Shown here: positions 17,495 through 27,231 of the stretch, piece after piece
Numbering within the stretch: position 1 is the first letter of the stretch
Layout: the number at the start of each line of letters is the position of its first letter
NCBI RefSeq assembly: GCF_001267925.1
Contig: NZ_CP011409.1
Location: 3,534,001-3,598,000 of the forward strand
Direction of reading: 5' to 3'
Origin: Herbaspirillum hiltneri N3
GTDB lineage: Bacteria > Pseudomonadota > Gammaproteobacteria > Burkholderiales > Burkholderiaceae_D
Length of the DNA stretch: 64,000 bases
Position numbers and translations under genes: made by a program
The notes under the pieces: model-generated
What the model was told of the DNA's origin: nothing
The model's input: only the letters and a program-made list of their open reading frames with translations
The model's database searches: none

Positions 17495-18403
17495 TTGACC
17501 ATTTACAGCATGACCGGCTACGCCGTCACCAAGCGCGACACCGCCGCCGGCGCCATCACCGTTGAACTCAAGAGCGTCAACTCGCGCTTCCTCGACCTGC
17601 AATTCCGCGTCAACGACGACCTGCGCGCGGTCGAGCCCGCCATGCGCGAGGCCATCATCAGCAAGCTGGTGCGTGGCAAGGTCGAATGCCGCCTGAGCTT
17701 CGGCCGCAAGACCGCCGAAGGGGCCAGCCAGGCGCTCAACCAGGCCCTGCTGGCGACGCTGGCGGAATTGCAAAGCCAGGTGCGCGCGCAATTCATCGAT
17801 GCGGCGCCGCTGAGCGTGGCCGAGCTGCTGCGCTGGCCGGGCGTCATCGAAGAGGCCGAAATCGGCCAGGACACGCTGCAAGCCGACGTGCTGGCGACGC
17901 TGCAGCAAACCCTGACCGCCTTCCTCGACAGCCGCGCACGTGAAGGCGCGGCGCTACAGGCGGTGCTGGAAACCCGCATCGATGCCATGGAAGCCATCGT
18001 CGCGCGCATCACGCCGCTGGTGCCGCAACTGGTGGCGCAATTCCAGCAAAAGGCCACCGAACGCATGCAGGAAGCACTGGGTCTGGCGAGCAAAGACGGC
18101 GCCGTTGCGTCGCTGCCGCGCGAAGAAGTGCTGGAACGCATCCGCCAGGAAGTCACGCTGTACGGCATCCGCATCGACATCGCCGAAGAGCTGGCGCGCC
18201 TGTCGGCGCATCTGGCCGAGACCCGCCACATCCTGAAAAAAGGCGGCCAGGTTGGCAAGCGCCTCGACTTCATGATGCAGGAGCTCAACCGGGAAGCCAA
18301 CACGGTCGGTTCGAAAGCCGCCATGAAAGAGCTCGCCGACGCGTCGATGGAATTAAAATTGCTGATCGACCAGATGCGCGAACAGGTGCAGAACCTGGAA
18401 TAA
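17495..18403 (+). CDS. yicC: YicC/YloC family endoribonuclease
   Basis: This is a 302-residue protein with the family opening IYSMTGYA and the conserved C-terminal region ([17 protein letters not shown], then [17 protein letters not shown]). YicC proteins are reported to be RNases acting on small RNAs. TTG at 17495 is the start because GGAGA at 17485-17489 is five bases upstream and the conserved SMTGYA begins five residues in. The gene is followed after 40 bases by gmk, then rpoZ and spoT, the standard betaproteobacterial order. The middle of the protein is predicted helical. Confidence 0.93.
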   Translation: MTIYSMTGYAVTKRDTAAGAITVELKSVNSRFLDLQFRVNDDLRAVEPAMREAIISKLVRGKVECRLSFGRKTAEGASQALNQALLATLAELQSQVRAQFIDAAPLSVAELLRWPGVIEEAEIGQDTLQADVLATLQQTLTAFLDSRAREGAALQAVLETRIDAMEAIVARITPLVPQLVAQFQQKATERMQEALGLASKDGAVASLPREEVLERIRQEVTLYGIRIDIAEELARLSAHLAETRHILKKGGQVGKRLDFMMQELNREANTVGSKAAMKELADASMELKLLIDQMREQVQNLE

Positions 18404-18443
18404 CCATAACCGATCCCGACATTCAGACACGAGAGAGCATCCC

Positions 18444-19085
18444 ATGGCAAACAAGAATCCAACCTCCGGCAGCCTGTTCATGGTCGTGGCGCCGTCCGGC
18501 GCCGGCAAATCGACGCTGGTCAACGCCCTGCTGAAGCAGGAACCCGAGATCAAGCTGTCGATTTCCTACACCACGCGCCCGCCGCGCCCGGGCGAGGAAC
18601 ACGGCCGCGAATACTACTTCACCACCGCCGACGACTTCCTCAAGCGCCAGGCGGAAGGCGAATTCCTGGAATGGGCGGAAGTGCACGGCAACTACTACGG
18701 CACCTCGCGCCTGATGATCGCCGACCAGATCTCCAACGGCACCGACGTGCTGCTGGAAATCGACTGGCAAGGTGCGCAGCAGGTCAAGAAGCAGTTCTCC
18801 AACGCCATCGGCATCTTCATCCTGCCGCCATCGATCGCGGCGCTGGAAGAGCGCCTGAAAAAGCGCGGACAGGACGAACCGCACGTCATCACGCGGCGCA
18901 TCCTGGCCGCCGGCGGCGAAATCGCCCACTCGCCGGAGTTCGAATATGTTATTATTAATCAAGAGTTTGCAGTCGCTTTGTCGGAATTGACGGCAATTGT
19001 GAAAGCAGCACGTTGCCGCTTCCCGCAACAGGCTGCACGCAACACCTTCCTGTTCACTCAGCTCGGCATTCATGCCATCACCTGA
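18444..19085 (+). CDS. gmk: Guanylate kinase
   Basis: This 213-residue kinase phosphorylates GMP to GDP with ATP. The P-loop APSGAGKST is at about residues 15-23, followed by the GMP-binding [31 protein letters not shown] and the [11 protein letters not shown] region. Length is typical for the family. Its place before rpoZ and spoT links guanine nucleotide supply with ppGpp metabolism. A ribosome site (GAGAGAG) lies just upstream of the ATG. Confidence 0.97.
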   Translation: MANKNPTSGSLFMVVAPSGAGKSTLVNALLKQEPEIKLSISYTTRPPRPGEEHGREYYFTTADDFLKRQAEGEFLEWAEVHGNYYGTSRLMIADQISNGTDVLLEIDWQGAQQVKKQFSNAIGIFILPPSIAALEERLKKRGQDEPHVITRRILAAGGEIAHSPEFEYVIINQEFAVALSELTAIVKAARCRFPQQAARNTFLFTQLGIHAIT

Positions 19086-19211
19086 GTTGATGAGTAAATC
19101 GCTCCCGAGGCGCACCACTCTGGCCGGATCCGATGAAAATGCGGACGCCGGCTGAACCGGAACCACCAGAATCATTCAGAATCACCAAGCAACACGAAAT
19201 CAGGAGTTTTT

Positions 19212-19415
19212 ATGGCCCGTATCACCATCGAAGATTGCCTCAAGCAAATCCCTAACCGCTTCCAGCTGACCCTGGCCGCAACCTATCGCGCACGCCAGCT
19301 GCTGCAAGGCCACACCCCGAAAGTGGACGCCAAGGACAAGCCAACCGTGACGGCCCTGCGCGAAATCGCAGCCGGCAAGGTCGGCATCGAGATGCTGAAA
19401 AAAGTGCCTGCCTGA
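19212..19415 (+). CDS. rpoZ: RNA polymerase omega subunit
   Basis: This 67-residue protein starts [20 protein letters not shown], the classic omega opening, followed by ATYRARQL and [13 protein letters not shown]. Omega helps assemble RNA polymerase and forms part of a ppGpp-binding site, which fits its place between gmk and spoT. AGGAG lies a few bases before the ATG. Confidence 0.97.
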   Translation: MARITIEDCLKQIPNRFQLTLAATYRARQLLQGHTPKVDAKDKPTVTALREIAAGKVGIEMLKKVPA

Positions 19416-19452
19416 GTTTCACTCTCGTCCATGCTGCCGATAACGCCAACGT

Positions 19453-21759
19453 ATGAGCCTGATTCCCCCAGATTCAACCCTCGGTTCTCCGTTATCCGCA
19501 ACTAGTACGACTGGCAGCAACGGTACTCCCCGAGCGTCTTCCGGACGCTCGGCGTCAAAACAGAACTCCCCAAAATCTCCCGCGACACCTCCTGCTCCCG
19601 CTTTGCACAGCGGCGTGGCGACGTTTACCCATCTGACGCACAAGCTCGAGGAATACCTCACGCCTTCCGAACTGAAGAAGGTCAAAGAAGCCTATCGCTT
19701 CTCGGATGAGGCGCACCTGGGCCAGATGCGCAAGTCGGGCGAACCCTACATCTCGCATCCGCTCGCGGTCGCTGAAATTTGCGCCGACTGGAAGCTCGAC
19801 GCGCAAGCCATGATGGCGGCGCTGTTGCACGACGTGATGGAAGACCAGGGCGTACGCAAGGAAGAACTGATCGAGCGTTTCGGCGCGCCGGTGGCCTCGC
19901 TGGTCGACGGTTTGTCGAAGCTCGACAAGATCGAATTCCAGAGCCAGATCGAAGCCCAGGCGGAAAACTTCCGCAAGATGCTGCTGGCGATGGCGCGCGA
20001 CGTGCGCGTGATTCTGGTCAAACTGGCCGATCGCCTGCACAACATGCGCACGCTCGGTGCGATGATTCCCGAGAAAAAGCGCCGCATCGCCCGCGAGACG
20101 ATGGAAGTCTACGTGCCGATCGCGCATCGCCTCGGTCTCAACAATATTTACCGCGAGCTGCAGGAACTGTCGTTCTCGCATCTCCATCCGCTGCGCCACA
20201 AGACATTGTCGAAGGCGGTCAAGGCCGCGCGCGGCAATCGCCGCGAAGTGGTCACCAAGATTCTCGAATCCGTCACCAGCACGCTAATCGCCGCCGGCAT
20301 CCCGGCCCAGGTCGACGGCCGCGAAAAGACCCTGTACGGCATCTACCGCAAAATGCGCAACAAGCACCTGACGTTTTCCCAGGTGCTGGACGTCTACGGC
20401 TTCCGCGTGGTGGTCGACAGCTTCGCCAATTGCTACGTCGCACTGGGTACGCTGCATTCGCTGTTCAAGCCGATGCCGGGCAAGTTCAAGGATTACATCG
20501 CGATTCCCAAGCTGAACGGCTACCAGTCGCTTCATACCACGCTGATCGGCCCCTACGGCACGCCGGTGGAGTTCCAGATCCGCACGCAAGACATGCATCG
20601 CGTGGCCGAATCGGGTGTCGCCGCGCATTGGCTGTACAAGGACGACGAAGGCAGCCTGACCGACCTGCAGCAACGCACCCACGCCTGGCTGCAATCGCTG
20701 CTGGACATCCAGAAACAGACCGGCGACTCGGCCGAATTCCTCGAACACGTCAAGGTCGACCTGTTCCCGGACTCGGTCTATGTCTTCACGCCGAAGTCGA
20801 AGATCATCGCCCTGCCGCGCGGTGCCACGGCGCTGGACTTCGCCTACAACATCCATACCGACATCGGCGACCAGACCACCTCGGTCGTGATCAACCACGA
20901 GCCGGCGCCATTGCGCACCGAACTGCACAACGGCGACATCGTCGAAATCATCACCTCGCCGTCCTCGCGCCCGAGCCCGAACTGGCTCGGCTATGTCCGC
21001 ACCGGCAAAGCGCGCTCGGCGATCCGCCATCGCCTGCGCACGGTCAACCTGGCCGAGTCGCAAGCTCTCGGCAAGCGCCTGCTGACCAACGCACTCAATA
21101 CGCTCGGACTGGATCCTGATCTGCCGACTCTATTGATCGAGCGCCTGCTCAACGAATCCAGCGCCAAGACCATGGATGAGCTATATGCCGACATCGGCAT
21201 CGGTACACGCATGGCGCCGCTGGTGGCGCGTCACATCATGGGGATGACCGAGAATGGCGGCGCAGTGCCGCAGCTCGATGTCGAAGGCCATATGCTGCCG
21301 AGCAAACCGGATCCGGTGGTCATTACCGGCAACGAAGGCGCAACCGTCCAGCTGGCGACATGTTGCCAGCCGATTCCGGGCGACAAGCTGATCGGCCATC
21401 TGAAACACGATCAGGCGCTGATTGTCCACGTCGACGATTGCGAAACCGCCAAACGGCATCGCGAGAAAGAACCGGACCGCTGGATCGAAGTCACCTGGGC
21501 GGGCGAGCTCAACCGCCGCTTTGAATGCCGCATCACCATCCTGGCGCATAACCAGAAAGGCACGCTGGCGCGCATCGCCGCCGAAATCGGCGAAGCCGAT
21601 GCCCATATCGTCTCGGTCAGCATGGACGACGACGGCGATCCGTCGATGAAGCATCTGCGCTTCACCATCCAGGTCGAAGACCGCGTCCACCTTGCCCGCA
21701 CCATGCGTGGCATCCGCAGCATCGACAGCGTCGCGCGCATCCTGCGCGAACGCAGCTAA
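19453..21759 (+). CDS. spoT: Bifunctional (p)ppGpp synthetase/hydrolase SpoT (RelA/SpoT family)
   Basis: This is a 768-residue stringent-response enzyme. The N-terminal HD hydrolase domain has HDVMEDQG at about 126-133, so hydrolase activity should be retained. The synthetase domain has YRKMRNKHLTFSQVLDVYGF and GYQSLHTT, followed by a TGS domain (VFTPKSKIIALPRGATALDF) and a C-terminal ACT domain. The first 55 residues are rich in Ser, Pro and Thr and do not match the core, so a later start cannot be excluded; no strong ribosome site precedes 19453. It is the last gene of the yicC-gmk-rpoZ-spoT group and is convergent with agp, only ten bases away. Confidence 0.93.
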   Translation: MSLIPPDSTLGSPLSATSTTGSNGTPRASSGRSASKQNSPKSPATPPAPALHSGVATFTHLTHKLEEYLTPSELKKVKEAYRFSDEAHLGQMRKSGEPYISHPLAVAEICADWKLDAQAMMAALLHDVMEDQGVRKEELIERFGAPVASLVDGLSKLDKIEFQSQIEAQAENFRKMLLAMARDVRVILVKLADRLHNMRTLGAMIPEKKRRIARETMEVYVPIAHRLGLNNIYRELQELSFSHLHPLRHKTLSKAVKAARGNRREVVTKILESVTSTLIAAGIPAQVDGREKTLYGIYRKMRNKHLTFSQVLDVYGFRVVVDSFANCYVALGTLHSLFKPMPGKFKDYIAIPKLNGYQSLHTTLIGPYGTPVEFQIRTQDMHRVAESGVAAHWLYKDDEGSLTDLQQRTHAWLQSLLDIQKQTGDSAEFLEHVKVDLFPDSVYVFTPKSKIIALPRGATALDFAYNIHTDIGDQTTSVVINHEPAPLRTELHNGDIVEIITSPSSRPSPNWLGYVRTGKARSAIRHRLRTVNLAESQALGKRLLTNALNTLGLDPDLPTLLIERLLNESSAKTMDELYADIGIGTRMAPLVARHIMGMTENGGAVPQLDVEGHMLPSKPDPVVITGNEGATVQLATCCQPIPGDKLIGHLKHDQALIVHVDDCETAKRHREKEPDRWIEVTWAGELNRRFECRITILAHNQKGTLARIAAEIGEADAHIVSVSMDDDGDPSMKHLRFTIQVEDRVHLARTMRGIRSIDSVARILRERS

Positions 21760-21769
21760 GCTAACTAAG

Positions 21770-23035
21770 CTAAGGCAGCGCAGTCTCTTTTTGCGCCCGA
21801 TTGAGGGCTTGCACAAAGGCTTCCCAAGCGCAGTAGCCGTCGGCGTCCACCGGACAGCCATTCATCTGCAAGACTACCCTCTTCGGCGGATTTTCCATGT
21901 TCAGGGGCTGGGCGTCGCGAAGCTGCCTGGCGCTCTGATAGACATATTCGGCCTTCATCAGCGCTTTATTGTTCCTGGCGTCATGCCAGCGTTGAAAGAC
22001 GACCATCCCGCCAATCGGCGTCTTCTCGTTCTGCTCCGGCAAGTCATAAGCCTTGAAATCCAACGCGCTGAGAAGCGATGCGACGTTGGAGTCGTGACCG
22101 ACCATCAGGATCACTTTCGGTGCGCGCGTTTTATCCTGGTCGATCATGCTCTTGCGGATATATGCCAGCAATGGCGCGGCGACTTCGCGTGCCATCAGCG
22201 GCGACGTGAACAGCGCATCCTGGTAGCCGTTCTTGATTTCCGACAACGCGCGCCACTGCTCAGGCGTCGTGATCTGGCCCCAGGCAATCTGCGCCTCGGG
22301 AAAGCCTTGATAGTATTGCAGCGTAAACGCATCCACCAGGGAATTCCCCACCTTCAACGGCCCGCTTACCGCCGGCTCCTTGCCGCTGACGGCGCTGAAT
22401 TTGTTCGGCATGCCGCCGCTCAGCGAACAGTCCGGCTTTCCTTCGCACGCTGCCGCACTCTTGTAATCGATGATCTTTTCCAGATGCTCGTAGGCCGATC
22501 CCAGGCGAAGGGTCTCTTCCACACTCTTCATGGCGGCCAGGGCGCTTCGATTGAAACCCTCACTGCCATCGGCGACAACGGGATTGAAGGTCGGATCCAT
22601 CGTGCCCATCTTGCGCTGATGGGTCACCGCAATCTCGCAACCGGGAAAAGCGCCGGCGACAAAAAACTGCGCGGTGGCAACGGTGCGCTGCAAGCTGTTG
22701 GCGTAGACCAGCACATCGTCAGGCGCGGGACACTCCGACTTTTTCGCCAATCCCTGTTGCGCAAGCCACGCGCGGGTGTAGTGCCCCATATAGACTTCGA
22801 GCACCCCGCCCTTGGCGGTCAGATGGCCGCCCGGCACTTCCCACTGCGGCCACGGTTTCCTGGTCGATTGTTCCAGCACGCTGCCGTTGTCGGCCAACGG
22901 CGCGCGCAGGTTGTGACGACTGAACATGAGCACTTGCTGCAATCGCAGACTGCCGTCCGTCGGCTGCGCTGAAACATGCAAAGACAAGGCGACGATAACG
23001 GACAGCACCGTCGGGAAAATCATTTTCGAGATCAT
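21770..23035 (-). CDS. agp: Periplasmic glucose-1-phosphatase, histidine acid phosphatase family
   Basis: This 421-residue protein is very close to enterobacterial Agp, from [11 protein letters not shown] through [33 protein letters not shown] and [13 protein letters not shown] to the C-terminal [19 protein letters not shown] carries the phospho-accepting histidine, and the Agp-type Asn replaces Gly of the phytase motif. HD near the end is the proton donor pair. A signal peptide (hydrophobic start ending HVSA) sends it to the periplasm, where it frees phosphate and glucose from glucose-1-phosphate. It stands alone between spoT and a LysR gene. Agp is best known in enterics, so transfer is possible. 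An inverted repeat lies upstream at 23076-23100. Confidence 0.9.
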   Translation of the reverse strand: MISKMIFPTVLSVIVALSLHVSAQPTDGSLRLQQVLMFSRHNLRAPLADNGSVLEQSTRKPWPQWEVPGGHLTAKGGVLEVYMGHYTRAWLAQQGLAKKSECPAPDDVLVYANSLQRTVATAQFFVAGAFPGCEIAVTHQRKMGTMDPTFNPVVADGSEGFNRSALAAMKSVEETLRLGSAYEHLEKIIDYKSAAACEGKPDCSLSGGMPNKFSAVSGKEPAVSGPLKVGNSLVDAFTLQYYQGFPEAQIAWGQITTPEQWRALSEIKNGYQDALFTSPLMAREVAAPLLAYIRKSMIDQDKTRAPKVILMVGHDSNVASLLSALDFKAYDLPEQNEKTPIGGMVVFQRWHDARNNKALMKAEYVYQSARQLRDAQPLNMENPPKRVVLQMNGCPVDADGYCAWEAFVQALNRAQKETALP

Positions 23036-23075
23036 TGCAGCGGCTTCTCCATTCCATTGACAAACATCACGGGTA

Positions 23076-23100
23076 TTTGACGGTATCGCGTATCGTCAAA
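23076..23100. promoter_or_regulatory. Inverted repeat upstream of agp, candidate operator
   Basis: TTTGACG and CGTCAAA are separated by 11 bases, about 40 bases upstream of the agp start on the minus strand. The 18-bp centre-to-centre spacing suits a dimeric regulator. A run of seven A residues follows on the plus strand. The rest of 23036-23288 shows no gene. Confidence 0.4.
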
Positions 23101-23288
23101 AAAATATCTTAACCCCCGCTGTTTGGGCCACCGCACCAGATGCGTCAACAAGTCTGAAAAACCGTGAAGAACTCAAAGAGATACGAATGCCGTCACTTGC
23201 GAATACAAAAAATGGATCATTTGTTGTCGAGCAGGCTGCATCACCCGCCGCGGATGGCGCTATCGGCCTGCACAGACCTCATCAGACC

Positions 23289-24236
23289 TTATGCCAGTGC
23301 CGCCTGTGTCTCCGGCACGGCAAACTCCATGCTCTGCTCACCGTTGCACGCGCCGTGCCGGACCTTGTCCGCCACGAACTCGATCAGGGCGCTGACCGCC
23401 AGCGACAACTGGCGCCGGTTCGGATACACCGCGTACATGCCGCTGATATCGCGCTGGTACTGCGGCAAGATGCTGACCAGCGAGCCGCGCCGCAAATCTT
23501 CCGAGGCCACCAGCATCGGCAACAACGCAATGCCGAGTCCTGCCCTGGCTGCGCGCAGCAATCCCTGTGCGGTGTTGATGCACAGGCGCGGCGTTACACG
23601 GATGCTTTCCACTCCTTGCGGCCCTTCCAGCCGCCATATCGCGGCTTGCGGGGTATTGGAGGCGGCCAGGCAGTCGTGCCGGGCCAGCGCTTCCAGCGAT
23701 TCCGGTGCGCCGTGCCTGGCCAGATACGAAGGACTGGCCAGCAGCCCGCGATGGCTGTTGCCCAGTTTGCGCGCCACCAGGCTGGAGTCGGGCAACTGTC
23801 CGGCGCGAAAAGCCAGGTCAATGCCTTCGGCGATCAGATCGACGCGCTCGTCGCTGAGCTGAAACTCCAGATGCACGCGCGGATAGCGCTGCATGAATTC
23901 AGCCATCCACTCCATGGCGAAATTGTCGAAAAAGTCCGCCGGCGCCGCCACCCGCAAGACCCCGCTCGGCTCCCGGTTGCCTTCTGACAGGCTGGCGCCG
24001 GCGTGCTGGATGTCTTCGATGCCGGGCGCGCAGCGGTCGAAGAACTCCCGCCCCGCCGCCGTCATGTTCAGCTGCCGCGTCGAGCGCTGCAGCAGCCGCA
24101 CACCGAGGTTTTCCTCCAGCAATTGCAAGCGCCGGCTGATGGTGTTCGAAGGTATGCCAAGGCGGCGCCCTGCGGCGGCAAAACTGCCGGCGCGCACGAC
24201 TTCGACGAAAACGGAGACATCGTTCAGATCCAACAT
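23289..24236 (-). CDS. LysR family transcriptional regulator
   Basis: This is a 315-residue LysR regulator with an N-terminal winged helix (DLNDVSVFVEVVRAGSFAAA, RRLGIPSNTISRRLQLLEE) and a substrate-binding C-terminal half. ATG 24236 is favoured over 24245, because the AGG upstream is better spaced for it; the difference is three residues. It is divergent from an azoreductase gene with 132 bases between. This layout suggests it controls that gene in response to a quinone or electrophile, but the ligand is not evident. The C-terminal half resembles the broad LysR group that regulates oxidoreductases. Confidence 0.9.
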   Translation of the reverse strand: MLDLNDVSVFVEVVRAGSFAAAGRRLGIPSNTISRRLQLLEENLGVRLLQRSTRQLNMTAAGREFFDRCAPGIEDIQHAGASLSEGNREPSGVLRVAAPADFFDNFAMEWMAEFMQRYPRVHLEFQLSDERVDLIAEGIDLAFRAGQLPDSSLVARKLGNSHRGLLASPSYLARHGAPESLEALARHDCLAASNTPQAAIWRLEGPQGVESIRVTPRLCINTAQGLLRAARAGLGIALLPMLVASEDLRRGSLVSILPQYQRDISGMYAVYPNRRQLSLAVSALIEFVADKVRHGACNGEQSMEFAVPETQAALA

Positions 24237-24368
24237 GACATTCATCCTAAAAATGGACTGGTGAAAGCAGATTCTCCCACCTATTGAAGTTATTGGAAAG
24301 CCTCTATATTCCTTTCATCGCCATCCAACGCGACCCGATAATTCAAGGCAACTTTCCAAGGAAACAAT
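24237..24368. promoter_or_regulatory. Divergent promoter region of LysR gene and azoreductase gene
   Basis: The gap contains GAAAG (24296-24300) and CTTTC (24312-24316) separated by 11 bases, a spacing like LysR boxes. AAGGAAA just before 24369 is the azoR ribosome site. Operator assignment is tentative. Confidence 0.4.
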
Positions 24369-24977
24369 ATGAGCACTCTTCTGCACATCGACTCCAGCGC
24401 CCGCTACACCGGCTCCCTCACCCGCCAGCTCAGCGCTGCCTATGCCGAGCAATGGCAAGCCAGGAACGCCGGCGGCAAAGTCGTCCGACGCGACCTGGCA
24501 AGCCAGACGCTGCCGCACATCACCGAAGCCATGATCGGCGCGTATTTCACGCCTGCCGATAAGCGCAGCGCGGAACAGCAAGCCATCATCGCCGAATCCG
24601 ACAAGCTGGTGGACGAACTGATCGCCGCCGATACGCTGGTCATCGGCGTGCCGATGTACAACTTCGCGCCGCCATCGGCGTTCAAGGCATGGGTTGACCA
24701 TATCAGCCGCGTCGGCCGCACCTTTTTGTACGGGGCAAACGGACCCACCGGCCTGCTGAGCGGCAAGCGCGCCGTCGTGATCCTCAGCAGCGGCGGCGTC
24801 TATTCCGAAGGTCCTGCGCAACCGCTGGACTTCAACGGCACTTACATCCGCAGCGTGCTGGGTTTCCTGGGTATCACCGACGTTGAATTGATCGCCGCCG
24901 AAGGCGTATCGATGGGTGAAGAAAAAGCCAGGCAGACCGTATCGCAAGCACAGGAAAAGATCAGCGCACTCGTCTGA
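24369..24977 (+). CDS. azoR: FMN-dependent NADH-azoreductase
   Basis: This 202-residue flavodoxin-like quinone/azo reductase reduces azo dyes and quinones with NADH through FMN. LLHIDSSARYTGSLTRQLS is the FMN phosphate-binding start, followed by GVPMYNFAPPSAFKAWVDHI and FLYGANGPTGLL of the AzoR family. Length matches the family (about 200). AAGGAAA lies upstream of the ATG. It is divergent from a LysR regulator and ends in a strong terminator, so it is a single-gene unit, probably induced by quinone or electrophile stress. Confidence 0.94.
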   Translation: MSTLLHIDSSARYTGSLTRQLSAAYAEQWQARNAGGKVVRRDLASQTLPHITEAMIGAYFTPADKRSAEQQAIIAESDKLVDELIAADTLVIGVPMYNFAPPSAFKAWVDHISRVGRTFLYGANGPTGLLSGKRAVVILSSGGVYSEGPAQPLDFNGTYIRSVLGFLGITDVELIAAEGVSMGEEKARQTVSQAQEKISALV

Positions 24978-24993
24978 TCGGCTTTCCGAAGGC

Positions 24994-25026
24994 AAAAAAG
25001 CCGGATCATCACGATCCGGCTTTTTT
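24994..25026. terminator. Bidirectional Rho-independent terminator
   Basis: A stem GCCGGATC / GATCCGGC with loop ATCAC is flanked by six A residues before and six T residues after. It sits between the convergent azoR and the DUF3422 gene and can terminate both. Confidence 0.92.
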
Positions 25027-25041
25027 GCGCCTGCGTATTTT

Positions 25042-26403
25042 TCAGTTCATTTCAGGTACATGCACGCTCTTGTGCAAGCGCCGCAAGCCGAACCACACGC
25101 CGACCGCGAACACCGGCACCATCAGCCCTGTGGCCACGTCCGGATTGATCGGCACACCGGCCGCCTTGAGCGCTTTGCCGAGATAGCCGAACAATCCCAC
25201 CATGTAGTAGGAAATCGCCGCCACCGACAAACCCTCGACCGCCTGTTGCAGGCGCAGCTGCTGCGCCGCACGGGCATTCATCGATTCGAGGATCTGGCGA
25301 TTCTGCTGCTCTTGCACGATGCCGATGCGCGTGCGGAGCAGATCGTTGGTATGCGCAATCCGTTCCGCCAATGCTTTCTGACGATGGGCCACCGATGTGC
25401 AGGTATCCATTGCAGGGGCGAGACGGCGCTCCATGAATTCGCCGATGGTGGGTACGCCTTCCGCGCGCGTTTCGCGCAGCTCTTCAATACGCGCCTTGAC
25501 CAGCCGGAAGTACGCCTGCGACGCCGAAAAGCGATAACTGTTCTCGAGCGACATCTTTTCGATGCGCGCCGCCAGTCCGGTGATCTCGCGCAGGATCCGC
25601 TCGTCCTCCGCGTGCCCTGCGCTGGTATTGCCGCCGCCATGTTCGGCATCCACCATCGCCGCCGTCAGCGTGGCCAGGTCGCTTTCGATAGCGTTGAGCA
25701 CCGGTCCGGCCTGCAGCGCATGCGGCAAGCCCAGCAAGGCCATCATGCGGTAGGTTTCGATTTCCAGGATGCGCTGTACCAGGCGTCCGCCCTGCAGGTC
25801 GCGCAAGTCGATATCGCGCACCACGAAGCGGCTGAAGCCGTCCGCCTGGATCACGAAATCGGTCCAGATTTCACCGCCCTGCAATACCTTGCTCGAGGAC
25901 AAGAGCTTGCCTTCGAACAGGCGCGCCATGCTTGCGGCGGCGTCATGTTCGGGCGCACGTTCCAGCACCACGTGTGCGGCAACCATGATTTTTCCCTGCA
26001 ACGCCAGCAGCCACTGCTGCGGTACATGCCTGAGCGGCGCGGCGGCAAAAGCTTCATCGGTCGTCAGCGCCGCGTCATGGCTCTGCGCAAAGGTGTAACT
26101 GGCGAATTCGGTATGGCATTCCCACTTGAGGCGGAAACGGCCGAAGTCATGGAAGAAATGCTTGGCATCCGTGCCCGGCGCGGTCACGCCAAAATGCAGG
26201 CACAGGTCCGACAGCAAGGCATGCTGGAAAGTGACGTGATGGTTGGCGTCGGTGCTGGCGCCTGCGCCGTCCTGGTCGCGCAGGTAGACCGCGAGATGGG
26301 TCAGGCTTTCCGGCGCGCTCAGGTGCAGGAACGGCCGCGAATGCACTTCCGCGGCAAGAGCCACGCGTTGCGGATGATTCAGGCTGGCGTAGACGATGGA
26401 CAT
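25042..26403 (-). CDS. DUF3422 family membrane-anchored protein
   Basis: This 453-residue protein matches the DUF3422 pattern: the opening YASLNHPQRVALAAEVHSRP, HVTFQHALLSDLCLHFG, FRLKWECHTEFASYTF and a late coiled-coil region leading to two hydrophobic segments near the C-terminus (GLSVAAISYYMVGLFGYL and LMVPVFAVGVWFG). The topology suggests a large cytoplasmic part with a C-terminal membrane anchor. ATG 26403 begins the conserved region; a frame open to 26508 adds unconserved residues. Function is unknown. It ends at the bidirectional terminator shared with azoR and lies 136 bases downstream of greB. Confidence 0.85.
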   Translation of the reverse strand: MSIVYASLNHPQRVALAAEVHSRPFLHLSAPESLTHLAVYLRDQDGAGASTDANHHVTFQHALLSDLCLHFGVTAPGTDAKHFFHDFGRFRLKWECHTEFASYTFAQSHDAALTTDEAFAAAPLRHVPQQWLLALQGKIMVAAHVVLERAPEHDAAASMARLFEGKLLSSSKVLQGGEIWTDFVIQADGFSRFVVRDIDLRDLQGGRLVQRILEIETYRMMALLGLPHALQAGPVLNAIESDLATLTAAMVDAEHGGGNTSAGHAEDERILREITGLAARIEKMSLENSYRFSASQAYFRLVKARIEELRETRAEGVPTIGEFMERRLAPAMDTCTSVAHRQKALAERIAHTNDLLRTRIGIVQEQQNRQILESMNARAAQQLRLQQAVEGLSVAAISYYMVGLFGYLGKALKAAGVPINPDVATGLMVPVFAVGVWFGLRRLHKSVHVPEMN

Positions 26404-26539
26404 GGACGGGCCTTTGACTTGATCGGAAGAAATCGGGAAATCGATACGAGGTCGCTGCAGGAACCGGAAGCAGAATCCGTTCCAAGCGCTGTGCGGCCGG
26501 ACCGGCAACGCACCGGCTCAGGGACGGCTCAAGGACGGC

Positions 26540-27097
<558 letters not shown>

Positions 27098-27231
27098 GTT
27101 CTCGCTTGCATATTCGATCTGGTCCAAGTCTTGAACCTGTCCATCATTGTAGCGGTATGTTAAAGTCCCCGAGAGCGCAATTACACTGCGCCGACGCTAA
27201 GCCCCCCGCACAGACTTCTTCCGCCTTTTCC

